Source: Aplectana chamaeleonis (Eukaryota > Nematoda > Chromadorea > Rhabditida > Cosmocercidae). From it: DNA of 64,000 nt. The DNA lies in contig JAPDOI010000187.1 in NCBI GenBank assembly GCA_029168955.1, positions 186,001 to 250,000 on the forward strand, written 5' to 3'. Positions 43,808-54,225 of the stretch are shown here, piece by piece. Made by a program: the position numbers and the translations under genes. The notes under the pieces are model-generated. The model was not told where the DNA came from, did not search any database, and saw only the letters and a program-made list of their open reading frames with translations. Within the stretch, counting starts at the first letter, position 1, and each line of letters starts with the position of its first letter.

Positions 43808-44437
43808 AGGCACAGTACACTCTAAAACATGAATATTCTGTTTGTTATTTGTTTGGGTAGTAGACCCCTCCTATGTAACATGTGCCAAGTGCGAGACCTC
43901 AAATCATCCAAATAAGCGAGATAGTACTATAAGCGACCACCACAGGCCAGACCTCCTCCGCTCACCACCACAGGCCACATCCCTACCAGATTTCCGAACT
44001 CGATAGCGACTAGATGGATGGATGAATTCTCAACAAGTCGTCGTTCTTCAGACCATTGCCGGACTGTCTCCATATCTCGGCTCGCTTTTGCGCAACGGTT
44101 GCGAATGAAGAGAAATATAGGCCTGAGACAACTCGTCCATCATTTTGAACCCTCAAAACATAGGCATCTTTCTCGCAAGGTTGCTGAGTTGAATACAAAA
44201 CTTAGGTGTCAGGCAGGAATCCAACCCGCATTGCATCGCTTACCGGGCGAGAGTGTTGCCATTACACTACCGACACCACGCTCTGCATTCTTCAGCTATT
44301 CACACATTTTTAAGGAGCCATAACTCTCTTCATTGAGGGCCTTGGACGATTCCATAGATATCACTGTGATCAGCGAGTGACTCTCCAAGAATAGTATAAA
44401 AACTGAAAATAATTTTCTGAGTGTCCTGTGCATTTAA
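43804..44437 (-). mobile_element. TTAA element, family B (copy B2) with tRNA-like insertion
   Basis: 634 bp, inverted relative to B1, with ends TTAAAGGCACAGTACACTC and GAGTGTCCTGTGCATTTAA. B1-like sequence flanks a block of about 145 bp (roughly 44165-44310) absent from B1. The length difference between B2 and B1 is 144 bp. The block contains a tRNA-like cloverleaf on the minus strand. Confidence 0.83.
44205..44276 (-). tRNA. tRNA-like sequence (pseudo-tRNA or SINE head), anticodon GGT
   Basis: Reading the minus strand: acceptor GTGTCGG pairs with CTGACAC (6 of 7), TA at positions 8-9, D arm GTGT / ACAC with GG in the loop, anticodon arm CTCGC / GCGAT (4 of 5) with loop CCGGTAA, variable GCAAT, T arm GCGGG / CCTGC (4 of 5) with loop TTGGATT, and discriminator C. 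The 72-nt cloverleaf gives anticodon GGT (threonine). Against function: position 33 is C rather than U, the T loop lacks C56, and eukaryotes normally do not use a GGT threonine tRNA. An internal-promoter-like B box (GGTTGGATTCC) remains. It is best read as a tRNA pseudogene or a tRNA-derived SINE head. Confidence 0.6.
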
Positions 44438-44813
44438 AAGACCTATCATTCAATCAGAATTACACCTATAGTGTAAGTTAGGGTGGATATGGTTTTCCTC
44501 TCATGGTTTTCCTGATTCATTGTTTTTATAGTTTTGCTCACTTCACTAGCCTTCCACTTCAGCTTTAAAAAATCGCAGCAACGAAGAAGTTCCCCAAAAT
44601 CTCAAACTGCACACTAAATCAACGACTAGGAAGCTGATGTTTTCCTCCGCAAAACAATTAGGCATGAAGACGTCACATCTCAGAAGTATTGAGACCAGAA
44701 GCTGATCAATGGCGTCTCCACCAACACACTCCCACTTTGTCCCAAACTTTTGAGTGAGATCAATGGGAGCTGTGTCACTTGTGCGGCTTGCAAAGGCTTA
44801 TAAAAATTGTTCG
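44438..44813. other. No recognisable gene
   Basis: Short sequence between two elements. No Tc1-like text could be read here despite the fragment beyond G2. Confidence 0.4.
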
Positions 44814-45256
44814 TTAATGGCAGTGTTAGCGATAAAGACCATTCTTGAGCTCTCTTTGTGGAAATGTGGGTCTGGTAAGTACAAAAGTAAAAATAAGTGG
44901 AAAAAATTCGCGGGAAAACGCACAGAATCAAGCCCGGCTTGTTCCAGGTGTCGGCCCGCCTCCTCTCATTCAGCGAGATTTTTGTGAATGCTTTCTTATC
45001 CTTCTTTTATTTCCCTTTTAAAGTAACCAGTGGTCTCTATAAGTTCTCAGCATTTACTTTAGAAGAAAATAGAAGGCGGAAAAACAAACATCTACATGAA
45101 ATCTCGACAATTTGGAGCGGGAGTACACCAAGCAATAAATTGTTCCTAAGGTGTTTTTTCTCCAATTTTTTTATTTATTTTCGGTTTTTTGATGGCCAGA
45201 TCTACCTTTCCATGAGGATAGCACAAAAACCGATTTTATCGAGAACCCTGCCTTCA
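44814..45256 (+). mobile_element. TTAA-type element, family G (copy G2)
   Basis: 443 bp. Ends TTAATGGCAGTGTTAGCGATA and TTTTATCGAGAACCCTGCCTTCA. Matches G1 in orientation and order (TTGAGCTCTCTTTGTGG, AAGTAAAAATAAGTGG, CAGTGGTCTCTATAAG, GATGGCCAGATCTACC). No transposase. Confidence 0.85.
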
Positions 45257-45545
45257 CAATTCAATATGATGGTCACGAAGACTTCGTGGCGCATCCCACC
45301 CTCCTAACGCGGCCTCGTGCTGTGGTGAAGGAAGACGAAGAGCGTGTTATGGTCTGGGGATGCTTCTCCGGGAATAGTGGTTGTTCCAATCGTCGTTTTC
45401 TCGGAATCAGAGAGGCATTTGTCCTGAACACTTGACTGCAACTGCCTGGCATCGGCTTCATGACTATCTCGAATACTTTATGGCGTGTTCAGGTCAATCA
45501 CTCGACTCCAACCTTATTCCCATTCTTAGTGGGCCCGCGCTAATC
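45257..45545 (+). pseudogene. Tc1-type transposase fragment
   Basis: A piece of the catalytic half of a Tc1-like transposase. QYDGHEDFVAHPTLLTRPRA is followed by ERVMVWGCFSGNSG, the hallmark Tc1 phrase. After a frame change it reads RGICPEHLTATAWHRLHDYL, then a scrambled version of the PDLNPIENLW region (near 45500, QSLDSNLIPIL). The N-terminal DNA-binding half and the ends are missing, and the fragment starts at the edge of G2. It is clearly non-functional. Confidence 0.7.
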
Positions 45546-46944
45546 CTCCGGGCTTAAAATGTACCATACCTCTCTCTCTCTCTGATGTTTGAGACAAATC
45601 GATGAAGTAAAAGTGTATCGGTCATGACGATATTGATCGGTCTATGGCTTCAATACCTCAGAGATCTGAAGATAGTTTCTTGAGTATGAGGAGCAGAGCA
45701 TCAGCTTGCTAGTAGTTGATTTTACATCTGGTTTGAATTTTTAGGGACGCATTTTATACTCGCAATTTTTTAGGCTGAGGTGGTATGACACCATATTAAT
45801 TCATAAGTCTTTACTATAGAAAAAAGCGGGAATAACACGAAAAAATGAAATAACCGAAAAAAATCATAACCCAGAAAAACACTATCAGCTCTTTTATATC
45901 GATTGATGACAAAGCTGTAACCGAGCCACCCATGGCTACGGTATGATTAGTGAAAGTACGCAACCGCACCACCGTCTTTTCGCGTTGCCGTTGACTGTAT
46001 CGTGAAAAAACCGTGAAAAAATATGTGGAGCGAAAAATCTGCTAAACTTGAAATAAAACTCGGTTTTTACATGTTATAACCTCAACGAGTTTGCGCCAAC
46101 CTTTCATCTTGATCTAAATGTAGCAACGCGATCCGTACCGACTGTATGTAATCAAGGAAATAACCCGAGTTCAACAAATTAATTAAGGTATGAAGAAGCA
46201 ATTGCAACCCGCACTGTAAATACTTGTACCAATGTTTGTTCTACACTTGTTTGTTAAATCATTTTCGCAGAAATTTTTGCTTCGGGCATAATTCCTGGCA
46301 CTTTCTTCAAATGTTCTACTTTGATATTTGAGGTTTGAGAGCGCACTTTTTCTGTTTTAGCGCACCTAGCGTGCATCAATGGATAAATAAATGAATATAG
46401 TGTGCAAGCGAGCTCACGCAGAGGTTCTCCTCTGCTGAGATTCAAGAACTTCTGTTTCACTGTGTTCGCATGGCTCTATTGCAGCGCTGTCCTGAGGTCC
46501 TCGGCGGTGTCATTCAGCAAAATTGGGTGCGAGAAAGGCGAGAACATGAGTGAAATAGATTTATCTGCTTGCGCGATGCTTTCAGTTAAAAATATGTCAA
46601 CACATCGGCAAGCAACAGCTCTCCATTCCTGCTCGCGCAAATTTGAGCTCAAATTTGAGTTAGGAAGCGTTCTCCGATCTCAGATCACCGGGCAACAACG
46701 GCGTTCTGTCGAGCGAGCTACTATGAATCTTGGGCGAGGTGCTGGTTGCGAACTAGGCAAACAACTGTACCACCTGTGGCCATATTCATGAAACGACGGG
46801 TGCTTCCCGGGAGGTGCAAAGTCGGCTCGCCGTATACATCGGCTGGTTCTGAAAACCATTCCGTGAGTCTCCCGTAGTTTCGTTATTACGGCGAATGGGC
46901 GAAGGAGTCAGATTTGCGCGAGTAGCTGCACATTTTATATTCAC
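45546..46944. other. No recognisable gene; CT microsatellite
   Basis: A short CTCTCTCTCT run lies at about 45571-45583. A 129-codon frame at 46402-46791 has no motif. AAGTACGCAACCGCACCACC near 45955 resembles AAATACGCAACCACACAATC near 53257, hinting at a diverged repeat. Confidence 0.4.
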
Positions 46945-47528
46945 TTAAAGGCAGCATACACGCTCGTAAGCGTAATTGAGATAGCTACGGAACTAGAATG
47001 GTATGACACAGAACAGAACGCCAACGCATTTCGAAGCTTCAAAAAGGACTTACAACGCCGCTACACGAGTAGGAAGTTGGTCCTGTCCCTGTATCTGTCC
47101 GCCCCCTGCAATTGAGACTTCCAATACTGAGGCGCTGGGCCATTACGACCGTCGTCGATGTATGCGGTTTACGTATTACACTTACTGTACCACCCGCAAA
47201 CGTCCCTGGTGGTGGGAATGGCCCAGAACACCTGGGGCCGGATTCATGAACGCGTGTGGTTGGGTTAGGAGTAAAGGCGTCGGCACCTTTGATGATTACC
47301 CGCCTTTACCGCTACCCTAACCACACGCTTTGATGATTCCGGCCCCTGTTTTGGAGGACGCAAATACAGAGGCGGTCAGATAAGGGGCGGGGCAAATTTC
47401 TTAATCATGTCACGTCATTGTGGGTTGTTTTTGACGCTTCAAAAAGCGTGGGCGATGTGTTCTGGGCCATACCATCCTATTTCCGTAGTTATCTCAATAA
47501 CGTTTACAAGCGTCTACGCTGCCTTTAA
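46945..47528 (+). mobile_element. TTAA element, family E (copy E1)
   Basis: 584 bp. Ends TTAAAGGCAGCATACACGCTCG and CGTCTACGCTGCCTTTAA, with a second paired block, AATTGAGATAGCTACGGAACT against CGTAGTTATCTCAATAACG. The interior carries a nested palindrome (47234-47346). Related to E2 at 61245-61629. It abuts F through one shared TTAA. Confidence 0.83.
47234..47346. repeat. Nested small palindrome with GGGGCCGGATTCAT ends
   Basis: GGGGCCGGATTCATGAACGCG with GTGTGGTTGGGTTA is mirrored by TAACCACACGC-TTTGATGATTCCGGCCCC. About 113 bp, probably a tiny MITE inside E1, since E2 shows no equivalent. No clear target duplication. Confidence 0.65.
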
Positions 47529-48019
47529 AGGCAATGTCCATTGAAACAGTCTCCGGCCTTTAAACTTAAAACGAAAGGCCCGGGGCTCATTGCACCAATA
47601 ATGATAAAAAAACGGCTAAGAACGAGCACGAAAGAGCCCCATACGGCCCTAAATTTGAGTGTTGCGCTTACGCCACAATCACTCCTTCAACGGCTACCGA
47701 TAAAAGTCGTGAACTTGAAAACCCAACTTCAAGAAGACAACCGATTATCAAATGGAATGAGATTTCTTGAACGGAATGGGCTATAACGACCTGAATGTAT
47801 GATGTTTCCCTAATGTCGGTTTTTCAGCTGTCCACGAATCAGTACCCGTTGAAAGGGGTGGGCGCGGCTTGAGAAGAACACTCAAGTTTAGGGCCGTATA
47901 AAGCTCTTTTGTGCTCGTTCATAACACGTTTTCTCAACCTTGTTGGTGAAATTGGATTCGGGCCTCTCGATTTCTCGTGAAAACTCGAAGTCTGATTTTA
48001 TCGTGGACACTGCCTTTCA
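47525..48019 (+). mobile_element. TTAA element, family F
   Basis: 495 bp. Ends TTAAAGGCAATGTCCATTGAA and TTTATCGTGGACACTGCCTTTCA. The arms pair loosely. AAAAACGGCTAAGAACGAGCACGAAAGAGCCCC resembles family A interior words. The only copy seen here. Confidence 0.75.
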
Positions 48020-48279
48020 TATAACTTTGAGTAGGTCACAGGTTACAGGATTTTTTGAAGTGGAAAAGAGCATTCGACAGGAAGCAAATCCCGTAAACAA
48101 ACGGTATATCACACATGACCCAAAACCCACCGCTCAAAAGTTTCAAAAATGTGCAAGGGCGGATGGCGGAAAACTTCCGATGCAACTTTATGATCAAGGC
48201 ACAATGGTTCGGACTCGAGTGGGGTGGAGTTGGTGGAAGATCTGGAGAGCAGTACCTTTATAAAATTTACTGACATCCA
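48020..48279. other. No recognisable feature
   Basis: No supported gene. GTGGGGTGGAGTTGGTGG near 48217 is a short purine-rich word. Confidence 0.4.
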
Positions 48280-48756
48280 GTGGTAAGTCAAACCCAATCA
48301 TACTGTCTTGCATTTATAGGGTTTTCGCGACTTTCTGGACGCGTTGTTCAGAAACTCGACAACGGCTTCTATCGCAAATGTTGCTCGCAAATATCACCAC
48401 TACGGGAACATATCGCACACGACTACACATATCTTCTGGAAAAATTTCAAAATGCACACAATTCGAGAAACGAGGCAACACGCATAATGCCGTTATTACC
48501 CCAGGGAAGCAGTTTTTCACGAGTAACTCTCTCCAGAGTTTCACAATGGCATGTCAAAGTGCAGCAAAAGGAAACAACTGGAATCGAATCATTCTCAGTG
48601 CACAGGTATTATAATGCTAACGCCTGCATCTATATTCATGACTTAGAAGCTTTCGGGGTATTTCCCACAACGCGGCTTGCGAAAGACATAGATCTTGCGA
48701 ATAAACAGAACGTAAGTGTTGTGTTTGCAGGATTAGCCATAACTAGAATTGAATAG
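48280..48756 (+). CDS. Hypothetical open frame, 158 codons
   Basis: The longest open frame not explained by a repeat. It includes SGRVVQKLDNGFYRKCC, HDYTYLLEKFQNAHNSR and CIYIHDLEAFGVFPTT, ending NVSVVFAGLAITRIE. Composition is plausible for a real protein, but I recognise no family, and neither the start nor splice sites can be justified. It could be one exon, a decayed transposon gene or chance. The frame lies downstream of element F and is not repeated elsewhere in the window. Confidence 0.25.
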   Translation: MVSQTQSYCLAFIGFSRLSGRVVQKLDNGFYRKCCSQISPLREHIAHDYTYLLEKFQNAHNSRNEATRIMPLLPQGSSFSRVTLSRVSQWHVKVQQKETTGIESFSVHRYYNANACIYIHDLEAFGVFPTTRLAKDIDLANKQNVSVVFAGLAITRIE

Positions 48757-49572
48757 ATTCCACCATTCAGGCCATGGAAGAAACTTCCACCCTGATCATG
48801 TGTAAGTCACAGATTTATTAAAAGAGATTTATAAAAAATTGTCATATTTTATTAACGTTGTTCAAAGGCAGTCTTCGCGACAAAAAAATCGTATTGTAGT
48901 TTTTGATGTGTTTAGGTAGGTAACTACATTAACTCAGACAATAGCAGGCCCCGGGCGCAACCGGCTCCGCCTCTCCCCGCCCACTGCAACCGAAACGCAG
49001 AGCAGTTGATATTCGAACTTGCGGTGCGTTCCGGTTGTGATTGCAACGTGCAGTGCGTTCAGGTTTCTCTCCAGGCCACAAGCGTTGATTGACGCGCGCA
49101 TTTCGAAATAGGATGAATCAATTGAAACAAGTAAGAGCATCTGGGCTTCCTGCGATTTTTGAGCGGGATTCTAACTGTTTCTCGTGTGGGGCTTGTAATT
49201 GATTTCCTCTGCTTCATTTGTGCTCAATATTCGACCATCCTAGAATTCACTATATTCTTCGTATTTGTGCAATATTAAGTCTGTATAAAAAAATGAAACG
49301 TTAACGTGACTTTCCGGACGCTCTTTGCAAATATTCGTGAAGGGAATATTTCGGATTTATTCAACAGTTTGGAAAAATTGAGAAAAACGAATCGCTCGGA
49401 TATTTATATTTAATTATCCACTCCGAAAAATTAAAAAGTCCGAAATCGAAAAAAAAAACAATTGATTCGGGAGGGTTGATTGGATTTAATACGCATTTTG
49501 AGTATACTGAAAGACGATATTCAGCTTATCACCTCTTTCCAAGTGAAATTTATTGCCATTCATGGCGTACAT
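48757..49572. other. Orphan TTAA-type left end, then unassigned sequence
   Basis: TTCAAAGGCAGTCTTCGCGAC at 48861 is a left end of a TTAA-type element with no clear right partner nearby. The best candidate right end is at 53050, which would put the hAT element inside it, but this is speculative. Confidence 0.4.
49565..49572. repeat. Left 8-bp target duplication of the hAT element
   Basis: GCGTACAT directly precedes the CAGGGCTGG terminus and is repeated exactly at 51698-51705. Confidence 0.9.
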
Positions 49573-51697
49573 CAGGGCTGGTCACACGTCCCGGCATGGC
49601 GATTCTGAATGTGCACCCCCCTTAGCTCGGTAATTTTTAGGCACCCCCTTATGGGAAATCGAAATCGGCTGTTTTCCGAATAGTTGGACAGCCATGATCT
49701 TGACTTCCTGATTTTGATAAACAGGAATATAAAAAAAGCACTGAATAGAGAAAATTCCGAAAATGGCCACAAAAAGGGTAGTGTAATTTCTGAACTTCAA
49801 AACAATCCCATGAGGAAAATTTGTTAGTAAGACGGTAAGTTATTACAAAAGATAAAACATTTTTCAATACAAAACAATTGAACAATTACCAACAACAGAA
49901 CTACTACTATTGCAATAATTAATGTTTCCTGTCGAATGTTTTCATAAAATTATAAAGGATTAGTTAATCTGTGTTTGATTGTTCTGATGTGGAAAACAGA
50001 ACTATTTTGTGTTGTGGAACAATGCTAGGATTCATGTGATTCTTAGGGAGTAGAAAACCCGAGTTTTCGCCTCCTAGAATGCCGCTATCCCTTAAAAAAT
50101 CGGCTTGCCGTGTGATACGGTGTCAGTACGCAGCTACACAGCGCACACGGGAATGGACGCGCACTCATAATTAATAAAAAATGTATTTTATTACAGACCA
50201 GGGAGAAGAAAAGGATTGAAACCAAAGGAAATGGAAGATGATGAAAGTTGTCTATTCTGGATGTACCCATTTTAGAAATTTAATGTAAATAAACAAAGTT
50301 AGAGCAGGTGTAAATATTTTAGCCGTGACAAGGTTCATTCAAACGAACCTGGTTGATCAAAACTAGCATTAAACTGAGAGCAAAGGGTATTGTTAGAAAG
50401 AGGAGAATCTGGCAAACATTTAAGCATCAATGGTACCGGTTTTTAATGTGATTTAAGGACCTTAAATCTCGTCCAGTTTTACCCCGAACCGGACAAAACC
50501 GGGACGAGTTTTAAGGTCCTTAAATCACATTGAATATGAAACCTATTGCTATTAAAATGTTTGCCAGATTCTCCTCTTTCTCGCAATGCTCTTAGTTCTC
50601 ATGTTTGTGGGTGTTTTTAATCAACTGGGTTCATTTGAATGAACCTTATCACGTCCGAAAAATTCACTCTGCTCCAACTTAGTTTGTTTAAAATTAAATT
50701 TCTATACTGTATACATTGAAAGAATCCCAGTTCTGCCTGCTTCCATTTACTCCAGTTTCCAATCATTTTTCTCCGCCCGTTCTGTAATAAAAATACATTT
50801 TTAATTAATATTGCGTGCGCGTCCACTCAGTGCGCGTTGTGTAGCTGCGGACAAACACCAGATCGCACGGCTAGCCTAGTCTATGAGAGATTGCGGCATT
50901 CAGGTGGATTTAACTCGGGTTTTTATGTAAAGGGTACTTCTCAATGGGGACGGCACGGTCATTCGCTTCTTTCATAGTAACTTGCAGTCTTCAATTTTTA
51001 CAGTTGGCTCTCTTCATAAGTCACATTCTCATGAATAAAAATCTATTGACTAGATTTGTGATGCTGACTGTGCTATCTGTACTTTTAATTTGTCGAAATA
51101 AATCCTAGCCTGCTCCGGATGAGTCCGGGCAGAGTAAGCAGCGGAGCAGTCGGTCATGGCAAAGTATAACAGTGATAAGAAGATTTTGACATGATAAGCC
51201 CGATAAGCCTTGCTTCGACCGGCACAAAATGGGCGACCTAGAGCTATCATCAGTTCGCTAATATTTTTTGAACTTGAATGATAGTTTTCTGGGCGCTGTC
51301 TTAGTATCTTTGCCTCGAATCGGTAACCACCCGCGTAATCAATGAACGTTGGTTGCATCAAAGAAACATGACACCACATCAATCTTTACTTGCTACAAGA
51401 TAGCAGAGTGGTGTTTATTCCTTCATCGAAACAAACTTCGACAGCAACTATGAATTATTGCGAACACAACCTGCATCTCTATCAATGATTTGAATTCTTT
51501 AAGTGTTTGACTCAAAAAGCGGAGAAGAAGATATGACAATTCAGAAGAATAGTGCGTACTACTTTTTTCCTGAAATTCGACAGAACATGCACTTCGTTCT
51601 TTTTTTTTCGTGTTCGGCTTAGGCACCCCCCTTTGCCCTCTCTGCAACGTCTAATATGCACCCCCCTAAGGTTACCCGGGACGCGTGCCCAGCCCTG
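49573..51697. mobile_element. hAT-type non-autonomous DNA transposon
   Basis: 2125 bp with ends CAGGGCTGGTCACACGTCCCGG and CCCGGGACGCGTGCCCAGCCCTG, plus subterminal GCACCCCCCTTA / TAATATGCACCCCCCTAAG blocks and GGCACCCCC words. Perfect 8-bp target duplications and CAGGG-starting ends are diagnostic of hAT elements. No transposase domain is seen. A 110-codon minus-strand frame at 51050-51382 is unrecognised. The centre is a large palindrome. It probably moved with a transposase supplied elsewhere. The intact target duplication implies a fairly recent insertion. Confidence 0.9.
50055..50930. repeat. 0.9-kb palindrome inside the hAT element
   Basis: Arms of about 420 bp: AAAACCCGAGTTTTCGCCTC pairs with the AACTCGGGTTTTT end, CGCAGCTACACAGCGCAC with GTGCGCGTTGTGTAGCTGCG, AGAGGAGAATCTGGCAAACATTT with its complement near 50562, and TTAATGTGATTTAAGGACCTTAAA with TTTTAAGGTCCTTAAATCACATTGAA at the centre. 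The loop has CCGAACCGG. The arms are similar but not identical, diverging in outer parts. It may be a separate foldback element that inserted in the hAT or was captured by it. Confidence 0.88.
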
Positions 51698-51705
51698 GCG
51701 TACAT
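51698..51705. repeat. Right 8-bp target duplication of the hAT element
   Basis: GCGTACAT, identical to 49565-49572. Confidence 0.9.
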
Positions 51706-52779
51706 CTGCTCCCGTACGCTGCATCTCCTTCTCTCCACACTTTCTCGTTGACTCTATCTCGCTCCGCATTATTCATATTACCGGTACATGATTTGCACGG
51801 TTGCCTTGAAGATGTTGAAAACTAATATGTGTCATGCTTACATTTAATGTTTGGAATAAATATGTGTCATGCATACTTTTCATTGTTATCTTTGAATCCT
51901 TCAACGAGATCATTAGGAGGACTGAGAAAGGGCGGATGCTATGAATACCTAATAATTTCAGGAATTCCTGGAGAATACCTAATAATTTAAGGGAAATATA
52001 TCTAATAGTTGGAGAAAATCAGATGAAATCAGAAGATTAATGGGTGAAGTTGTGAGGGAAATTGTGACGGAATCAAAATTCTAAGCAGGGGTAAGTGTAT
52101 CAAGCTTAAAGGTATTTCATAATCAGCACTAGCTTAGAAAAGGGGCAATTAAGGGTCACATAAATCCAAGGAAATTCAGTAGAGTGGGGTAATTCGGTGA
52201 ATGTGTGGAAATCGTTGGATTCTTCCTTGAAAAATCGATTAGCTAAAATGGGTGCGATAATCGATCAGCGAAGCGTCTGAACCACTTCGAGGTATCGATT
52301 TTTGCAACTGTGTTGCTTAAATCAGTTTATAGTAAGCACCCGGGGCGCAACCATCTACGCTGTATGATATGCAGTGACGTCATCAGTCGACAGTTGCGCT
52401 CAGGGCGCTGCGTGAATTAATCTCATCGATAGCACCCGGAGCGCAACGCATGCGGCCTGGATCGCAACATATGTGGCCCGGAAATTGCCAAATTTGTCAC
52501 TCTGAGCGCAACATGGACGCGGCTCCGGGTGCATTCGGGGTGGGCTCAGGGCCTGCTCTTGCCTGAGAAGAAGAGGTTAACAGGGATAAGTCCCCAGAGA
52601 ACGTTCTGAGCAAAGCTGTTTAGAGAAACCTCTGAGAAAATTAGTTATGCTCGCCTGCGTGTTTCGGGAGACTGCGGGCAACGCATCGAACCTGACGTTG
52701 AGCAAATGGTTTCGCACTTCAAAAATCTTAGATAAGTGGCTTTGCTTTCTGTTTCCTGTACTCAAAATTCTTTAGAAAG
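51706..52779. other. Old repeat text, otherwise unassigned
   Basis: CTGCATCTCCTTCTCTCCACACTTTCTCG just right of the hAT resembles CTGCATCTGCTCCTCCACACTTTCTCG near 54540, so the hAT entered an older repeat. 52335-52520 has repeated CGGAGCGCAAC / CCGGGGCGCAACC words. No gene seen. Confidence 0.45.
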
Positions 52780-53050
52780 AAGAGGGCCAATATAAATGCT
52801 GGACTGTTTGAACCTTTCGCGTAAAAGAATATTCAAAAATTCGTTGCCTGTTCCTAGGGTAAAACGAACGTAGTACAACTGTTATAGGACGTGGGAGGGG
52901 TGGCCCAATTGGTTGGCTGGCCCATGAGTTTTTCACCCATTTTCCGACCGTTTTTCGTCGCACTCCCATTGTTAATCTTCTAAGATGGACCCAAAGCTTA
53001 CATTTCAGTCAAAAAACGGGACACTTTTTTATTGTGAACGCTGCCTTTAA
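52780..53050. mobile_element. Right part of a TTAA-type element (P2)
   Basis: Matches both mariner flanks in P1: GGACGTGGGAGGGGTGGCCCAATTGG, TTTTTCACCCATTTTCCGACCGTTTTTCG, then AAAAAACGGGACAC and TTATTGTGAACGCTGCCTTTAA. It lacks the mariner and therefore shows the empty site. The left end was not identified. Confidence 0.65.
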
Positions 53051-54225
53051 TGAGGTGGAGGAATAGATCATCAGAGCCTTCCGCTGTAAACTTGTGATGC
53101 TTTAAACTTGCTTCCGCTGTAAACATGTGAAAATTCCGAAGATGTTATCCACATTCTTCAATCAGAAAGCAGCTACAGCGATTTTTCTTTGAAATTCAGG
53201 AGAAAATTACAACTTTGCCGTCAGGTAATGCACAACCTACAGTTTGCTTTGTGGAAATACGCAACCACACAATCGCTGTTTCGGTTACATGTCTGAATCA
53301 CGCCAAGCTATGTAGTTTGCGAAGTTCGACAACAAAAACTTACGTATCCATACTGCACGCCATAAAAACGGCTCATATGTAGGTCTGGAGAGGCGCAGTC
53401 TTTGCCAACTCTGATGCTTGAAATAAAAAATCGTACGGGCGTAAACTTGAATGTTTTTCGAGAAATTCTTCCAAAAGTTTTTCTCGGAACTTTAAGGGTT
53501 TCGGGTGATCTTTCGATTAGAGTGCTCCCTCCGTTAGTAGACGTGCGCAAAAGCATTGTGAAGGAAAATACGTTTTCCTTTCACGTACGCTGCCTCAAAG
53601 GGACCCAACGTCTTCAATTAATAATGCCCAGCATTCAACTTTGTAATAGGGAGGTTTGTTTGCCACTGTGGGCCCGCAAAAGATCTGCGGGCTAACGAAT
53701 TTTCAAGTCATGACTCTTATCCACGCAGATGAATCTAGCTGCACTTAGCCGACCATGGATGAATGGAAGGCTTAATCGGCTTCTGAATAGATTTTTTGAC
53801 AACGAGTGCAATGAGAGCGGCTCCCGTTGATTTGCTGATACAGGCTTGGTAGTGTGTTGCAAGGATAAGCGGCATGAAAACATGAAAAATCGGAAAATCA
53901 GTCTCCGGTTTCGGAACATAACGTTTCATATCGGTGATTAGAAAAAAAAGTGCTCGAAACTGTTGTTTCAGAATGTGGGCCATCCTTGGTGACAATACTG
54001 AACTATGGAGTATATTTCGATTTCAAAAATATATTCGGAATGCATGTCTGCGACCAGAGGGTTATGAAACAGAACCTCAAAATTCTAGGATGACATCATT
54101 GAGATAAGGTGAACTTTTATAAAAGAGATTTCTGATTGTAAAATGTTCACCACTCCTATTTTCTCTTCAATTAACACCTAAATATTCTATTGAGCTCTTT
54201 CGAGATGTTTATTAACGACCAGAAA
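53051..54225. other. No recognisable gene
   Basis: Frames of up to 97 codons (53402-53695) without motifs. No repeat family assigned. Confidence 0.4.

Noticed and set aside
44205..44276. Functional threonine tRNA gene
   Set aside because: C at position 33, a missing C56, an anticodon not normally used in eukaryotes, and location inside a mobile element indicate a pseudogene or SINE.
48861..53050. A single TTAA-type element spanning 4.2 kb with the hAT inside
   Set aside because: Ends at 48861 and 53050 are plausible partners, but the interior next to 48861 could not be matched to P1, so continuity is unproven.
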